From: Sphagnum magellanicum
Taxonomy: Eukaryota; Streptophyta; Sphagnopsida; Sphagnales; Sphagnaceae
Reading direction: 5' to 3'
Assembly (NCBI GenBank): GCA_021904315.1
Contig: CM038909.1
Coordinates: 21,490,212-21,554,211 of the forward strand
Length of the DNA: 64,000 nt
A program made the translations under genes and the position numbers. The notes below the pieces were generated by a model. That model was not told the origin of the DNA and ran no database searches. It worked only from the letters and a program-made list of their open reading frames with translations. Below are positions 37,083 to 48,673 of the stretch, piece by piece; the stretch's first letter is position 1, and each line of letters starts with the position of its first letter.

Positions 37083-37290
37083 GTTAAAAATCAACAACTA
37101 TTTATAGACCTATATGTGGGTACTATAATGGATGTTAAAAAAATCAATTACTAGACCTATGTGTGAGTATTACAATGAATGTAAAAAAACCTAACAACTA
37201 TTTACAAAAACTATATGTGGATATTGTAATGGATGTAAAAAAACCAGCAACTATTTACAAGACCTATATGTGAGTATTGCATATTTGAAA
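37083..37290 (+). repeat. About 53-bp tandem repeat, four units
   Basis: Each unit has CAACTATTTA, then ACCTATATGTGRGTA, then TGTAATGGATGTAAAAAAA. Unit lengths vary slightly. No coding sign. Confidence 0.75.
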
Positions 37291-38016
37291 TGACCTTATG
37301 GAAATTATAATAGAAAGGATGTAGGTATCGCACAATGTTCATTTTGATTTGTGTAACCCCTAGACAAATTAGAGTTATATATTCATATGGGCCTATTTAA
37401 ATTTTGATTCTTACATCTAAAGTACTAAAAAAATTATGAAAAAGAAGACACATATAATTAACCATATACCCATCAAACAAGTGTGACTAGAGGAAAATAT
37501 TATATTGATAAAAGATGTATAAATATGGGTGGATCAAAAAAACTACTAAATAACATAATGAAAAAAAGGGTTCTTTATAATATATCAAAAGACCAAAGTT
37601 CAAAAATTGGATAGTCCAAAAAATGAAAAGGTTGAAAAAACCTAATTGATTATGTAAAATGAAAACCCTAAACCATATCATTATTTACATTCTTATGTTT
37701 AGCTCGGTAAGAAGTTGTTACATTTGCAGCTTTTGATGCATGACGAACAATGTACAAATGGCAACATTGTATTTCAACCTAAACTGCATTTGCAACAAAC
37801 TTTTCCTTTGTTGTGCCTTAAACCCTATAAACACCCAAAAACCACCAAATTAAACCTTAACACCACCAAAGAAAAAGATAATGGCACGTTATTGTGCCAT
37901 CATCTTCTTCTTAGACAAAGAAAAGAAGGTCACAGTGTTGTCTTTTTTTTCTTTTTCTCAAACACAAAAAAGATAAAACACATAAGAAAACAACTAAAAA
38001 AAACCAAAAGAAGGGA

Positions 38017-38770
38017 GGGAGCTTACCTTCAAGCTCCCGTTTTGCCTTCTCATTTTTAGTTCTCGCTTATGTTTTCCCGTTTTTGCACTTCCGTTTCATG
38101 TGCTTTCTCTTGGCATCTTCTTCCTTTCAAGTAGTAAGAAAAAAAAATCATAAAGAAGAAAAAACATGTAAAGAAGGGAAGGAGCTTACCTTTAAGCACC
38201 TACTTTGCCCTCTCACTTTTGACTTTCGCTTTTGCTTTCTTGTTTTACACTTTCATTTCAAGTGTTTTATCTTGACATTTTCTTTTTATCAAGTAGAAGG
38301 AAAAAAAAAAACCCCACAGAGAAAAAATATATGCAAAAAAAGGGAAGGATCTTATTTTCAAGCTCTTGTTTTGCCCTTTCACTTTTGGCTCTCATTTCTG
38401 CCTTTTCATTTTCGCACTTTTATTTCAAGCGCTTTCTCTTAATATCTTCTTTTTCTTAAGCAAAAAAAAAAAAACAATGCAGAAAAAAAACCCGTAGAAA
38501 AGAAAAAAAATGCAAATAAAGGAAGGAACTTACTTTCAAGCTTTCGCTTTGCCCTCTCATTTTTGGCTCCTACTTCTGCCTTTTCGTTTCAAGTGCTTTC
38601 TCTTAACATCTTCTTCTTTTCAAACAAAAGAAAAAAAAAACACAATGAAAAAAAAAACCACAGAGAAAAAAAAAATGCTAAAAAAGAAGGGAACTTACCT
38701 CTTTTCAAATAGAAAAAAAAAAAAAAAAAAACTTAAAGAAAGGAGGGAGTTTACCTCTTGTCAAAAAAAA
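38017..38770 (+). repeat. About 170-bp tandem array with long A tracts
   Basis: Four long units begin with GGAGCTTACCTTCAAGCTC-like sequence near 38,017, 38,181, 38,349 and 38,526. Each continues through TTTTGCCYTCTCAYTTTTGGC, CAAGTGCTTTCTCTT and an A tract of 9-13. Two shortened units follow near 38,690 and 38,745, with A tracts of 17-20. Frames 38,083-38,442 and 38,510-38,860 only reflect the array. Confidence 0.85.
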
Positions 38771-38995
38771 AAAAAAAAAAACCACAAAGAAAAAAAGATC
38801 ATAGAGAAGAAAAAGAAATGTAGAAAAGGTAATCTTTTCTCCCTTCTGCATTTGGGATGAAACACTCCTCTTGCTTTTTCCTCTCCAAATTCCTTCAACG
38901 TTGAGCTCTCCACCTTCCTCAAGCCTTGTGTCTACATCTCTTCAAAACACTATGCTACTCAAGCTCATGAGCCCTTCTAAGCTTTGGAGATGGAG

Positions 38996-39090
38996 TGAGC
39001 AGGAAATGAGGTGAGGGAGGTAGGAGGGCGGAGGTAGGTAGGAGGGAGGGAAGTAGGTAGGAGGGGGGGGAGTAGGTAGGAGGGGAAAAT
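38996..39090 (+). repeat. G-rich GGAGG/GGTAGG tract
   Basis: Purine-rich run of GGGAGG, GGTAGGAGGG and GGAGGGGGGGGAG with at least six runs of three or more G. It could form G-quadruplexes on the plus strand. It lies on the 3' side of the NRAMP pseudogene. Confidence 0.8.
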
Positions 39091-39164
39091 TTTGGGGCAG
39101 AGAAGGGGGCTGAAAAATCCCTGGGCAAGGCAAGAGGATGTGTTTTTGGTTCATCCCCAAAACG

Positions 39165-39350
39165 GCTTGAACAGCCTCATCCTGAACTGGTGCATTGGTG
39201 GCTGTTGTTTCACTCCAGCCTTAAGAACCAAACCTGGAACCGGGCAACCATGAACAAGGAAATTTAGCCACCTTTGGCTATAGACCAGTTATGGAAGTAG
39301 AAATTTATTAAAATTCTTGTATATCTTGGCTACTTGCTTGAATAATGTGT
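39165..39350. repeat. Patch of two repeat fragments
   Basis: 39,180-39,245 is the inverted counterpart of about 33,965-34,015. 39,260-39,350 has TTTGGCTATAGACCAGTTATG and TTGGCTACTTGC, matching 45,795-45,875 and 20,165-20,225. Both would lie in an intron or 3' flank of the NRAMP pseudogene. Confidence 0.6.
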
Positions 39351-40818
39351 ACAAACATAGTGATGCTTTAGAGAGGATTTTAGCAAGCATGGTTACCACG
39401 TGCAGGTGCAAGCAGCGGATAAGCCTGAGTGATGGATTCCACATTCGTACTCCTATTAGGACCATAATAAAACGCTGCTGCTGCAAGGATCAAAATTGCC
39501 GCATTCACAAAAAAAGCAAGCATCAATGAGATGCCTGAATCCAGGCCCCCATACCTCAGTGCCATCTTCCTCCCTTCCTTTGTTCAAGGATAAGCATGAG
39601 TCTGAATGATGCTGGAGTGAAGAAACAGGCTGTGAGGCATGACTGTGGCTCCCAATATGCCAGTTGCATTGAACAATATTTCTGCATTCATGATTATCTC
39701 TGTTTTAGGGATGAGACCAGCTGCAACCTTAACTGACTTGGGCTTCAATACCGCTAACTTGTAAGCAAAGATACCCACAATAACAGCACACAGGAGAAAA
39801 ACAATCACTTCAAGAAATTGAAAACTCTTAGTACCAAAAACAAGGATGAACAGAGTATTGACTGCAGTGATGAGGAATCCAGCCCACACTGGAATGCCAA
39901 TTAAGAGTTTCAGTGCAACTGCTGAACCGATGATTCAGCAAGATCTGTAGATGCAATTGCAATTTCCATGATGATCCAGAGGCAGTACACCACCCATTTG
40001 GGATATACATCCTGAAATGCTTCCTGATTTGTCACAATTCCAAGTTTCAAAGACAAATATTGGAGGAAAATTGCTGTGAAATTTGAGATCAAGATGATGC
40101 TCAGCAAAGTGTAGCCAAAAGAGGCACCTCCTGAAAGATCAGTTGCCCAGTTTCCAGGATCCATATATGCAATGCTTATGAGAAAACCCAAGCCTGCAAA
40201 TGCCCATTACTTCTGGTACCATTTCCCATCCAAGTTAGGAACACTGACCGAAGAATTCACTTCTGCCAGTGATGCAACATCATTGTGTTGCCACCAGCCT
40301 GTGAGCAAGGCCACATGTTTTGGAGATGCATCGACTCCAGTGGTGCTTGCGGGCTTTTCACCTCATCAGCTGTTGTGACTACCACCACATGACCTGCTGA
40401 GGAGCCCTCAAGGTTGAGGCTTGCTATTGTCATGGCACATCAAATCCTGCAATCCTGCAAAATTTACCCAACCAAGAATGCATTTATCTCATTACATGCT
40501 GATACACAATATAACAACACAGATCCAATTGAACAAAATAGAAAATATCAACTTCTTTGCCACTAGCTGTCAGGATGACCAGGGACATCTTCCTTTCAAA
40601 GGTGGACACTATTTTGTAGCAGCACCAGGAGTCTGGGTTGCTTGCACCCGTCCGTGAAACTCTTCCTGGCCTAAGGTGCTGAAGATTATACTTCTGGTGG
40701 GATCTGGTGATTTCTGACACATAAAATTTGCAAAATGCTTGCAATGATGCATATGCAAAGAAAGTCATGGATTATGTGTCTTTGCAACTCAGAAGTGTTC
40801 AGAAATTGATTTGCCTAC

Positions 40819-40922
40819 CAGGATGGTGATGATGATGAGCTTGGGAACTCCTCTTGTTCTTTCTTGACAAACCCAGGGGTTTGAAGAGGTTGCACTTGAT
40901 CTATGTCAAACTCATCATCAAG
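40819..40922 (-). other. Candidate upstream exon of the NRAMP pseudogene
   Basis: On the minus strand it is preceded by TTTTTAATACAG (acceptor) and followed by GTAGGC (donor). It can be read as an acidic peptide with DDEFDIDQVQ and a serine run. The frame does not join cleanly to the main exon (acceptor near 40,455), so it may be 5' UTR or damaged coding sequence. Confidence 0.45.
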
Positions 40923-41310
40923 CTGTATTAAAAAACACCACCAGTCAGCATTGACATAACTAAACCATACCTAGACCAACACAGAGGAAGGAAACAAAGA
41001 CAGAGAGATCCGGGGTGTCAGAGACCAAACATAGCAACTCTCCACCAGCACATAGATACCAGATATATGAAAAATGCAGCTGCACCCAAGCCAATTAGGC
41101 AGCAGAAATCTGAAACCCCAGGAGACAAAATTTCCCTCAATTCACAAGCAGAAACACAGAAGAGCTTAGCTTTTGATTTCAAGCCCAGCAAAAGCAATTC
41201 ACATTCAGGTACAACATGACCTGGAAATCCAGAACAAGCAAAAGAATTCCCATATCCACATCCACAACAGCATTAAACCTTGGAAAAACCCACTACACAA
41301 AAGTACTCAC

Positions 41311-41630
41311 CGACTGCAAACCCCACAAAGAGAGCCGGCATCTTCAAAACAAAAAAGCCATCCATCCACATAAAGAAGACGACAAAACCCAAAATCCAAC
41401 TCCCAAGTGCACTTGGCGTGTGAAATACGACACAATTGAAGAAGTTCAAATTGCAAAGAAAAAGATTTTAAAATAATAATAATCCAGAGCTTGGATCTGA
41501 GAGGGAAAACACATCCAAACCAAAGAAAAGCTCCAAATTCAGAAGAGGAAGGAAAGAAAGAAGGCCTCACAAACAAACCTCTTCCGCTTTTATGGGTGCC
41601 CTCATTAAGAATCATCAGTTCCTTCAATAA
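41311..41630 (-). other. Candidate first exon / 5' UTR of the NRAMP pseudogene
   Basis: Ends at GCAGTCG|GTGAGTAC, a textbook plant donor at 41,310-41,311 on the minus strand. Splice sites argue that the locus descends from an ordinary intron-containing gene rather than a processed copy. The transcription start is not defined. Family R5 begins right at its upstream edge. Confidence 0.4.
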
Positions 41631-42230
41631 AGTTCACAACTATGCCATTTCTTGAAAGCCAACCTGCTCAAGCAATCTGCTGTTGCGTCTATCGCTTCCC
41701 TCCGTCTTTTATTTTTTCTATAGTGTCCATACTGAAGTAAAGGTTAATGTCACACTGGAGTTGTCAAACGACTGTCTAGTGTACTACGGAAGTGTTTACG
41801 AGGAGTTTACAAATTTTGACCAAGGCAGCAGATGGGTATGCTCCCTAACATTTTTCGTTGTGCACAGTCTTCTCATTGGTCTTCATGTGCACTTGGTTCT
41901 AAGGTAACACACTCTGCTGGCCCATGGCAGATGTAGGAGGTCCCAGAGAGCCACGGCTGGACCAGCACTGCAAAAGTGACAGGCAAGCAGCCTATGATGT
42001 CCTTACTCATTTTCAGCAGCACTGGAGAAAGGCCACACGGTGACACTAGAAAGAACTAATTCAAATGAACAGGATTCCATGCATTTTGAGTCGATCAGCT
42101 AATGCCTCTCCTGAAGGATATCCTACATGTGACAAATGACAATGAACCAAGCACTCGGCATGCTCAGGTACTCCTCCAGGGTCCACCTCTTTGTGTCTTT
42201 GTGTTGTATTCTGAAACCTCTGCATGTTGA
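41610..42230 (+). repeat. Dispersed repeat R5, copy 1
   Basis: Aligns with 61,627-62,300: CTATGCCATTTCTTGAAAGC, TTGTGCACAGTCTT, GTGCACTTGGTTCT, GGAGGTCCCAGAGAG, AGCAGCACTGGAG, GGTACTCCTCCAGG. In the 61-kb copy this block continues directly into sequence that here is at 46,130, about 3.9 kb away. Confidence 0.75.
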
Positions 42231-44866
42231 ACATAACTGAGTTCTGAACAATGGGAGCATTGATCAAGATGTCTTGAGGTTCTGGTCTATATAGCCAGTT
42301 CAGCCGGCCCTTTTGAGCAAAGTGTTGGAAATGGTGTGATGTTCATTGATTGCTGTACTCAAATTTGTCAACCAAAATGTCAAACATGTGTTTTGATCCC
42401 CGTAGATTTAGGATCCAAGAAAGGTTTCCATGGCACATTCTATTCCTACCAAATGCTTGTGGATGTGGACAGCTTCAGCTTCCATGTGCAACTTCACAAA
42501 AGGAGGATCATGAAAATTTGATCAAGATTTACTCTGACAATTAAATCTTCTATACATTCTTCATCAAAAGAAGGATTAAAAAACCATAATAACTAAGTCT
42601 CTGAAGTAATCATGAGTTTCATGACACTGTCAAAATTTCAGCAATTGAAAAAGATTGTTTAGTAGACATGCTGTTTGTATAGTTTGATGCATGGTAGACT
42701 TCATACAGCATGTTGTCTGGGCAAAATAAGTATCTGTAGATATCAGCATCCAATTGCTTATGTGAAGGCCATTCATTCTGATCAACATTACACCTATATT
42801 GAGAATTGGTAGTTCAGCAGTTCCTTGTACAATTGGCCTGACTACAAGAATGCTGGTACACTCACTCCAACTCCTCTCCCTCTGTTCCCTATAGTAATAT
42901 CCAAGTTTCTATCCTTCCTTTTGATATCTGTATCATTGATTGTATCCTCATCTAGCAATATACACAATATGCATATGGGCTTGTGCTTGTTATGAATTCT
43001 GTTGAGAAGTTGATCATTCAACTTCTTCAACTGAGTTAGATTAACCCCATAAACCCACCAATAATGTGATATGACATTCAAAAGAGTGAAAAGTGGCCAA
43101 GTGCAAGGATCCCCCAATGTCAAGTATGACAATTGTCAAGGGAATTATGCCACAATTTCGAGGGGAGCATCTAAAGACTTGGTCTCTTGCAAGGCCTAGT
43201 GAGAAGGGAATCACTACAATGGATACACAGGTGCCAACTAACTTATACTGATGGGATTACCATTGAAAGTGGCAGCAAAAATTCAGGATAGCCAGCACTT
43301 TGTTGTGTATGTAGTAATCCATGTGGCCTGAAGGGGTTCCTGACACTGCTGCCCTGCAAGAAATCCTGTTCTTCCAGGTACTCTTAATTAAGAGTCAATT
43401 ACACCTTTTATCCAATTCTTACAGCTATAGTCAACATGGCATTGTGTCTTCAGGTCTGAAAGCCAGGTGGGCTGATTCCTCAGGTGCATTTGCACAATGA
43501 AGCTGATATATGATGTGACAGTGGCTACATTGCAAGATGTTGGTCCACTCAGAATTGCTTGAACTCACTGTGTTGGCAACCATGAACCAGAAAGCCCTGT
43601 GAACTTCCCCAGAGATTCATCTGATGTGAACTCTAAACATGTGAGTAGACCTTCCAACCTCTCCTTCATGAATAGGTTTTTATCCAGCATTTGATTCCTG
43701 GAGAAAATTGAATGTAACATAGAACTAGCACTTTTATCATGGCATTCTTTCTTGACCATTCTTTAGTCATCTTTGCAAAGACAATGTGTTCAGATTCCAG
43801 AGACCAAGACCACTGTTTTCAGAACTGGTCTCTTGGTCTCTGGAATTTCCCCATATCCTTTGAGCATCTCTTGCTTTCCCATAGAGTTACTATAAATTTA
43901 TCCCAGCTTACAAAGAAAGGTCTGCAGAAGAGACATCTACACAATCTCTCAATGCTGGCATAAACATGGGTGGCCTCATTAAAGACTTTGTGTGGCACAG
44001 CCCAGTCTTGAAGGAGGTTATGATGTATGTGCATTGCAAGGGCATGATAGTGGAAAATGAGTTGATCCTGTATTCTACATCCTAATTTCATAAAGACAGC
44101 AACTGTCCTGGAGATTGATCAATATCTTATTTATACTTTCAATTCAAAATCACACCAACTGCTAAAGCAAAATCTTGGTAAGTGTAATTCCTTGGTCTGT
44201 GCATATATCATTACCAAGTAATGCACTGTGCAATTCATGTGACAGGTTGGGACATAGTTGAATCTTCCCCTTGCATAAACTAATGCAATTATATCCTGAA
44301 CACTTCCTAGGACTTGTGCAATGAATTATGGAACATGCCCAAAAAAATTCGATTACAAATGTTAAGTACTGATGAGTTGACTCTAAAAAATAGAGATCAT
44401 GCAAAAATGTCAAAACTGTGAAAAAGCTTGATAGTGTAGGAAGTTCTATTTCATGTTCATAACAGATCGACCTAACATGTGAAATCATCACCTCTTCATG
44501 GCAAGCAACATGCATTTTGGAGCCAAAAGAAACTCCCAAATTTAAAGGTGACTCTCAGAAAGGTTGAACATGCTTCATATTAAATTCAGCGGTTTCTTTC
44601 ACCTCCAGAATGTACAGCCGAAGGGATGAAGTACATTGTTTTGCAGGTTTTCCTCCAAGTTGTGCCACATGTTGTCAAATCTTGCTGTATAAAGCATACC
44701 AAAAAGTGGGGCTGTAAGATTCTTCAGCTTACCACATGCTGAGTTCTGTAAATAAATTAAAGAGTGGACACCAAGAAAAATATGCAGGTATGGCGATAGA
44801 ATGGCTTACATGCATTGTAACAATGTAGTATTGCACTTAGTGCTCATGAAGTATCAACCTTGGTTA

Positions 44867-44937
44867 TGAAGAATTCACTAATTTTCGAAAGCTCCAAATG
44901 AAGCATCTGGAGCTCTCGAAAATTAATGAGTTCTTCA
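44867..44937. repeat. Hairpin in R1 copy D (arms about 30 bp)
   Basis: TGAAGAATTCACTAATTTTC with GAAAGCTCCA is repeated as its reverse complement after a 10-base loop. Copies A and B have a single arm only. Confidence 0.75.
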
Positions 44938-45183
44938 CGACCAAAGCTATGCCATGAACTGAATTCTCCATACTTATCAAGAATGAAAACGACTACATCA
45001 AGCTGCAGCACCACAACCCGGACAAACACCCTTGTGCAAAATCACAGGACCCTTCCCAATACAAGCGCACAATAGAAATGCTGACAGTGACATACTCTGG
45101 GCAAACCCTGGTGTTAGAGGATAGGGTGCCGTGGACCCGAAGCGTTCTGCAATGAATAGAAGAAAAAGGAGCAGGAAGAAATA

Positions 45184-45310
45184 ATGAAATCTCAGCAGAT
45201 CCCGAGGGGTGATCAGACGAGAACCAGAGATCAGAAGGATCTGCTGAGATTTCATTTTCTTGCTGCTTATTCTTTTACTCATTCCTGAATAAAAGAACAA
45301 ACAGCAAGTA
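45184..45310. repeat. Nested hairpins in R1 copy D
   Basis: ATGAAATCTCAGCAGATCC (45,184-45,202) is exactly inverted at 45,237-45,255. It is followed by a second hairpin, CTTGCTGCTTATTCTTTTAC against its imperfect reverse complement ending at about 45,310. The motif then appears a third time in direct orientation (about 45,314-45,332). Confidence 0.75.
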
Positions 45311-45407
45311 AATGAAACCTCAGCAGATTCCGAAGGCTGATCAGAAGAGAACCGAAAAGGAGAAGAAAACTTGAGAAGAGATAGAAGCACGGAATGACCT
45401 TCAACGC

Positions 45408-45417
45408 CTCTATATAG
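45408..45417 (-). promoter_or_regulatory. TATA-like box in R1 copy D
   Basis: The minus strand reads CTATATAGAG beside CGAGCTGCAAGCTGGTCGG, as in A and B. The second module has a weaker CACTATAGA near 45,600. Confidence 0.4.
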
Positions 45418-46130
45418 CCGAGCTGCAAGCTGGTCGGTTCAACAAAGGTTAGCGCTGATCATGAAAGGGGAAAAGGAGAAGACCTTGAACAGATAGGAAC
45501 AAGATGTGATGTGACATGCCCTGCCGATCAAACTGGAGAAGGGGAGAGGAGAGGAAGAAGTGAGAAGAGATAGGAAGAAAACGATGTGACGGGCACGCCA
45601 CTATAGACCTAGCTCTCTTCTGAGAGCTCGAGACTGGTGACAAAGCCCCTAACTACCACCAGTGGCCGATGAGAACAGTAATGGATTTTAAGAAAAGCAG
45701 AAAACTAACTAGCCTATCTACCAGGGTTTTTTTTTTTTTTTTTTTTCCAATTTTGTGAGCTGGCCAAAATGGTGATCATCCACATGAATATCTATAACCA
45801 GATTTGGCTATAGACCAGATATGAAAGTAGAAATTTTGAAGAATCCTTTCATGTTTTGGCTACCTTGTGGAATCAGGTTTACTTCAGAAAAAAAAGTTGA
45901 ATTTACACTTCAAAAAATCATGTAATCATGTTTTTCTGGTAGGAAAAATGCGAAAATTCGCGGAAAAAACGAAGTACTGCTACATATAAGGGACAAAGGG
46001 CCATGTTACCAACAAGCTGGTCTACTGTCCAGCGCTCCCTTGTTTGTTCGAATGACTAGCCTGCTGGTTCTCACCTGAAGTGAGAACCGGCCATTCAGAC
46101 ACCGGCTCCATTTGAGATTTTTCAAAACGT

Positions 46131-48670
46131 TGATACCTAGGTGAGGTAAAAGCGCTTACCTTGGTCTAGTTCTTAGGCTAGGGTTCTAGGGGTTTAGGCA
46201 ACTATGGTCTAGGGCTTTAGGTACCTAGGGTCTACTTCTCATTTTGTTAAATAAAAAGAAAAATTACTTTGATAATCGGGTTGTGAGAACTGCATTACAT
46301 ATTTAACTATTATAAACTTAATGAGAACCAACACTTTGAGAACCGACTTAGTAAAAAATTTCAAAACTTATACCCTAACCGATTCTCTAAAGCTTGAGCA
46401 AATATGTATCAAAATAACTGAGCCAGTTGTTAAAACCCTTTAAACAAAACCAAAATTGATATTCTGAACAAAAAAAAGAAGAGAGCTGCCCAACATTGGT
46501 TGAGGGTTATTAGAATATGCTATGGCAGATACTGGTAAGTTATCAACCTGGGTATGACTCACTTACCCGACAGGGATTGAAAAAACAAAAAAAAACCAGT
46601 TTTCATATAGAATTGCCATTTTTGAAAAATTCAAAAAACTTCCTTCCTAACCACCAGGTCTTTGTCAGTTCTTCCATGAAAACTGTTGATTCTGTACATA
46701 ATGTTTCTGAAACATCCAAAATGAACAATTCTCTGATTCTGATTTGTTTCCCCCCACCCCAAAAAACTGAAACCAGCGATTCTTTGATTCTGAAAATTTT
46801 AGGCAACTAGAACAACCCATTGTTTTAAAAATCAAATAAGTGCACAACGCTGGTTTGAACCTTTCCAAAAAATTTAAGCAACCAGAACAACCCATTGTTT
46901 TAAAAATCACATAAGTGCACAACTCTGATTTGTAATTCAGGGCAGAGTCGTTACACAAAGACCTGCTTATTATCCAGAAGCAACTCTGTGCAGGGCATGC
47001 TTACCTGGGTAAATTTTGTACTGGGTGAATGCCAAGCTGTGAGGACACCACACCACAGTTTAAATTTCCAATCTCTACATCCTCAATCCTTCAAGAACAT
47101 TAGTTCAAATATTTTGTTTTTGGTCAAGAAAAGTTAAATGTGTTGAAGACGGGGTTGGAACTTGGAAGTAATTTGGAGTTAGGGGAGAAATATATACCCA
47201 TATATGGCTCCCGGGGCCTTCAAATTCCAGGCTCTGGGTTGGTTAACTATAAATCACTTTCTTTCTTGGAGAATTAAGTATACATATTGTACAGTGGCAA
47301 GGTTGGTGTGTATTTGGTCATGAATTACAATTAATGCTTGTACTGTAGACCCTTAATGGACTCAAACCGCTATTTATTTCAAGCCAGCCAGTAAGATGGC
47401 ATGTGGGAAGGCGTTAAATAAGCAAAAGGTGGGTGCTTAATGTAAGCAGTACACAAGTACTGCTGCTTCTTTTTTCCCTGGCTGCCCATTTGCCCGTCCA
47501 AGATGTGGCTAGAAATGCCCAAGTTGAAAATTTTCACAACAAAGAAAAAGCACTGGTAGAAACTAGAAACGACTCAAATTTGGTGGGTGGAGGCGCGGGG
47601 AAGGCCCGAAGAGCCCACCCCAAGACCCACCAGAAAATAGTGGGTGGGTGGGCTACATGGAAAGTGACCCTTACTCTTTGGATATCCTTGCATAGAACAT
47701 CATACTTTGCCCTAAGGTCAGTTTCGTCATTAAATAATCTTTTAAATAGTGAAATGGGTTTATTGTGAAAAGATGAAGGTGAGGTGTTGAAAACCATCTT
47801 AATTATCAGAGGCTACAATCTGAATAATTTCACTCTTGATATGACAATATCACAACAGATCATGAAAAAATTCAAATTCAAATTTGTTTAAAAAATAATG
47901 TTTTGAAATTTTATTTTATTTTATTTTATCAAAGTGGAAGCTGACCCTAGACTACAGTATAAAAATGAGAGAGGGGGCCTGGAAGATGCTATCAACTCCT
48001 CTTTCAACAAATATGTGGAAAAAAATAAATAACAGTTGCAATAATTTTCCAGATGAAGCAAGGGCAGAATTGTCATGAGATTTTACTTTGCAAGATAAGA
48101 GAGCAAAAGTCCAAAAAAAAACAACCATTCACCACGAAGTAAACAACTCCCTTTTTATTTGTATGAGTATTTTGAGTGATCGCCGCCAGCAGAAGGACCC
48201 TAGGGCGTTATGCCAGGCAGTTCCCCAATTTCATATGTTCCCACGTTCCCACAGAAATATTTATTTTCCACAAAACGGGAAAGAAGCCAGGAAACCAAAA
48301 GAGATTTGTTTGCAAAAGGGGAGGTTCCCATACTTGTGTGTTCTCCTGAGGTTTGAGAACACCCTCGGGTTCATGCCCTTAGGTGGCCCTCCCTCAGGAG
48401 AACACAGTTGTACAAGGACCTCCCCTACAACAAATTACCTTAAGATCATGCAAAGATCGATTAGCTATTATTGGTGGATGGATTGGTTTCCCATTTGTAA
48501 CTAGCGGTTGAGCAGTCAACAAGCTGCTGGATTAGCCCAGACTGCAAGTGTGATAAGGACTTTACATTATATGTACATAAACTTACTGAACATGTTGCTC
48601 TGGGCTAACACTTTGTTTCCTTCTAATAAATTATAAGCAGGGAAGTAATTTGAATTGTAATCCGCAACTA
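46131..48670 (+). repeat. Composite repeat block with R2 copy 2
   Basis: Collinear with 62,330-64,000: GGTGAGGTAAAAG, TCTCATTTTGTTAAATAAA, CAAAACTTATACCCTA, TTTTGTTTTTGGTCAA, GAAGATGCTATCAACTCC, then the R2 landmarks TTAAGATCATGCAAAGAT, AAGTGTGATAAGGACT and GAATTGTAATC. 47,190-47,290 also matches 24,640-24,740. The R2 part carries an extra segment (about 48,135-48,428) absent from the copies at 3.3 and 63.9 kb. Confidence 0.7.
48318..48425. mobile_element. Inverted-repeat segment within an R2 insertion
   Basis: The left arm GGGGAGGTTCCCATACTTGT plus GTGTTCTCCTGAGG (48,318-48,351) is matched by the reverse complement of 48,392-48,425 with about seven differences. It forms the right end of about 295 bp that is missing from the other R2 copies. 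The complete element boundaries are uncertain. Confidence 0.55.
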
Positions 48671-48673
48671 TAA

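Larger units (their letters stand above)
39397..41630 (-). pseudogene. NRAMP-family metal-transporter pseudogene, 5' part
   Basis: NRAMP proteins move Mn2+, Fe2+ and related ions with protons through about 11-12 membrane helices. The main exon (about 39,397-40,454) encodes the first half. It has the helix-1 signature DPGNWATDLSGG (about 40,150), LQYLSLKLGIVT, WIIMEIAIASTDLAE, VWAGFLIT, FGTKSF, the helix-6 signature ATVMPHSLFLHS (about 39,640) and ALRYGGLDSGISLMLAFFVN. It looks closer to bacterial MntH-like and algal/bryophyte types than to the usual flowering-plant NRAMPs, from memory of those families. Damage: an in-frame TAA at 40,207-40,209; a one-base loss near 39,934 after DLAE; TGA at 39,584-39,586 after AYP, where Arg is expected; and an out-of-frame N-terminal start. 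The exon ends at a plausible GTAACC donor, and no C-terminal exons are visible to its left. It is therefore truncated, or the rest lies beyond a very long intron. Confidence 0.8.
42231..46130 (-). repeat. About 3.9-kb segment carrying R1 copy D
   Basis: Absent between the matching flanks near 62,305-62,330, so it is an insertion here or a deletion there. The R1 part is about 44,160-46,060 and matches copies A and B (TTCATGTGACAGGTTGGGAC, GTGAAATCATCACCTCTTC, GGTGTTAGAGGATAGGGTGC, GA-rich modules, and the GCTCCCTTGTTTGTTC edge). 42,230-44,160 has no recognised protein or repeat match. It contains two local inverted duplications (44,867-44,937 and 45,184-45,310) that A and B lack. Confidence 0.6.

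Noticed and set aside
38083-38860. Lys/Phe/Ser-rich frames of 116-119 codons
   Set aside because: They follow the 170-bp array and its A tracts, with no relation to known proteins.
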